A stretch of DNA of 7,983 nt, taken from contig JAKSCW010000334.1 of the NCBI GenBank assembly GCA_022360375.1, positions 1 to 7,983 on the forward strand, read 5' to 3'. The translations under genes and the position numbers were made by a program. This DNA comes from Balneolales bacterium (GTDB lineage Bacteria; Bacteroidota; Rhodothermia; Balneolales; Balneolaceae). The notes beneath the pieces are model-generated. The model had not been told where the DNA came from. It was given only the letters and a program-made list of their open reading frames with translations, and did not search any database. Of this stretch, positions 7,017 through 7,983 are shown in pieces (positions within the stretch are counted from its first letter, which is position 1; each line of letters starts with the position of its first letter).

Positions 7017-7072
7017 ATGCCATCCCAAATCAAAAAATGAATATTGTCAAAGTTACTGGTTCAGATTTTTAA

Positions 7073-7107
7073 ATAAAAAAAGCCCTATCCAACATTGAAT
7101 AGGGCTT
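7073..7107 (-). terminator. Rho-independent terminator downstream of the SGNH hydrolase gene
   Basis: Bases 7080-7088 (AAGCCCTAT) and 7099-7107 (ATAGGGCTT) form a perfect 9-bp stem with a 10-base loop. On the - strand the stem is followed directly by a run of seven T (complement of 7075-7081), then ATTT. It starts about 19 bases past the TAG stop of the hydrolase gene. On the + strand only GAGTTTTG follows, so it is mainly a - strand terminator. It insulates grpE-dnaJ from the upstream gene. Confidence 0.92.
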
Positions 7108-7125
7108 GAGTTTTGAATTAAACAG

Positions 7126-7983
7126 CTATTGTTCACTCAAACAATCTCCTGTTCCGCAAACTACAACAGAAGGAAGATTTGTTACATTTACTGAAGGTAA
7201 AACTGCTCCAAAGTTATCTTCTATTACTCCCAATACTTCATTAGCTAAAATGGCAGCTCCTTTAGGATTCACATGCAATCCATCAGTGGAAAGAATGCCA
7301 TTTGGTGAGAAATCAGGTTCCAAATTCACGCCTTCAACAGTAATTCCGGGAACTCCATCACTCAAACCGAGCATATCAAAGAACGCACCGTTAGGATCAT
7401 TTGTATCATAAAGCGCTATACGGTCGGAATATGGATCTACTGCATCAGCTATAATACCGTTAAAGGTTTCCCGGGTTGTTTCAATAATAAATTGCTCTGC
7501 AAGAGAAAGATAGTATTGATCTCCGGAAAGAGAACCATCTTGATTGAAGCCTAGCGGGATAACAACACCTATTGAAGCACTTGGGTCTCCTCCAAAAGCA
7601 GTTCCTAAAACAGAACCTGCACTAATAACTACTAATTCGTCTGCTACCAATGGTCGTGATTGTTCATAAGGAATAAGAGCTGCCCGTGTAGCGGCATCAA
7701 ATGCTCCGCCACCTTCAAGAGCATCAAAACATGCGCCCAGATCATCAAGTTCTTCATCTACAACAAGAATCGGGTTATTTCCTGCAGAATAACTCATCAA
7801 ACGCTGATCAATGTCTTCCTGACTTACTCCTACTGCAGAGCATCCTTGTATTGCGCCGTTAACCGCAGCTAATCCGGTATTCACAGCAGTAGCAGTTGCT
7901 TCATCCAGGGCTATTGCATCCCAGGTAACGGCCTGGAAATAGGCTGCCCCAAGGAAAGGAGGAATGGTTGTAACCACACCATC
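7126..7983 (-). CDS. Secreted SGNH/GDSL-like hydrolase, C-terminal part (5' end outside window)
   Basis: The frame is open to the window edge, giving 285 residues that begin DGVVTTIPPF; the GTG at 7975-7977 is an internal Val rather than a start. The DGVVTTIP strand is the block that follows the N-D motif in a family of SGNH-hydrolase lipoproteins of Bacteroidota relatives. Near the C-terminus STDGLHVNPKGAAILANE holds the Asp-x-x-His pair of block V (Asp codon 7282-7284, His codon 7273-7275), the acid and base of the catalytic triad. The tail, FGAVLPSVNV then VVVCGTGDC, also fits the family. The nucleophile Ser (GDS block), the oxyanion Gly/Asn and any lipobox would lie outside the window, so activity and export are inferred. 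The substrate is unknown (an ester or acyl group). The stop is TAG at 7126-7128, followed by a terminator. Confidence 0.85.
   Translation of the reverse strand, partial: DGVVTTIPPFLGAAYFQAVTWDAIALDEATATAVNTGLAAVNGAIQGCSAVGVSQEDIDQRLMSYSAGNNPILVVDEELDDLGACFDALEGGGAFDAATRAALIPYEQSRPLVADELVVISAGSVLGTAFGGDPSASIGVVIPLGFNQDGSLSGDQYYLSLAEQFIIETTRETFNGIIADAVDPYSDRIALYDTNDPNGAFFDMLGLSDGVPGITVEGVNLEPDFSPNGILSTDGLHVNPKGAAILANEVLGVIEDNFGAVLPSVNVTNLPSVVVCGTGDCLSEQ

Noticed and set aside
7045..7050. TTGACA on the - strand as a -35 box for grpE
   Set aside because: It is 28 bases from the TATATT of the candidate -7/-10 element, far beyond the 16-18 usual for sigma-70, and no -10-like hexamer lies at the right distance.
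6974..7070. CIRCE heat-shock operator upstream of grpE
   Set aside because: No TTAGCACTC / GAGTGCTAA inverted repeat or close variant is present in this interval.
7106..7411. 101-codon open frame on the + strand opposite the SGNH hydrolase
   Set aside because: The - strand frame has the DxxH catalytic motif and its own terminator; the + strand translation shows nothing recognisable.

Overview
The window reads as ordinary chromosomal housekeeping DNA from a member of the Bacteroidota/Balneolota (FCB) lineage. The base composition is moderately AT-rich. Most starts lack a Shine-Dalgarno sequence, the one promoter candidate has the TAnnTTTG -7 shape typical of that lineage, and the secreted SGNH hydrolase at the right edge resembles a type common there. 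A Balneola/Gracilimonas-like source is my best guess from protein flavour only; a database search would be needed to confirm it.

Left part (1-4004, + strand): a tightly packed menaquinone operon. It contains the 3' end of menF (isochorismate synthase), menD, menH and menB, followed with no gap by a four-helix membrane protein of unknown function. menF/menD overlap by 14 bases, and menD/menH and menH/menB each overlap by ATGA, so translation is probably coupled. Together these enzymes take chorismate to isochorismate, then SEPHCHC, then SHCHC, and (after MenC and MenE, not present here) on to DHNA-CoA. The order F-D-H-B is the same as in E. coli, but menC and menE do not follow menB. MenB carries the Asp that marks the bicarbonate-independent (type II) enzymes.

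Middle (4001-5196): a divergent pair only 29 bases apart. On the left is a secreted beta-propeller-like protein (- strand), whose stop codon overlaps that of the membrane protein. On the right is a small YjdJ/NATD1-type GNAT protein (+ strand), whose stop codon abuts that of dnaJ. Neither convergent junction has room for a terminator.

Right part (5197-7983, - strand): a grpE-dnaJ chaperone operon with a candidate promoter upstream of grpE, then a strong intrinsic terminator belonging to the next gene, a secreted SGNH/GDSL-like hydrolase cut off at the window edge. HrcA, DnaK and a CIRCE operator are not seen.

I found no mobile element, CRISPR array, tRNA, rRNA or clearly novel system. The points most worth a second look are the unknown membrane protein attached to the men operon, the unspaced convergent gene ends, and the divergent unknown/GNAT pair.
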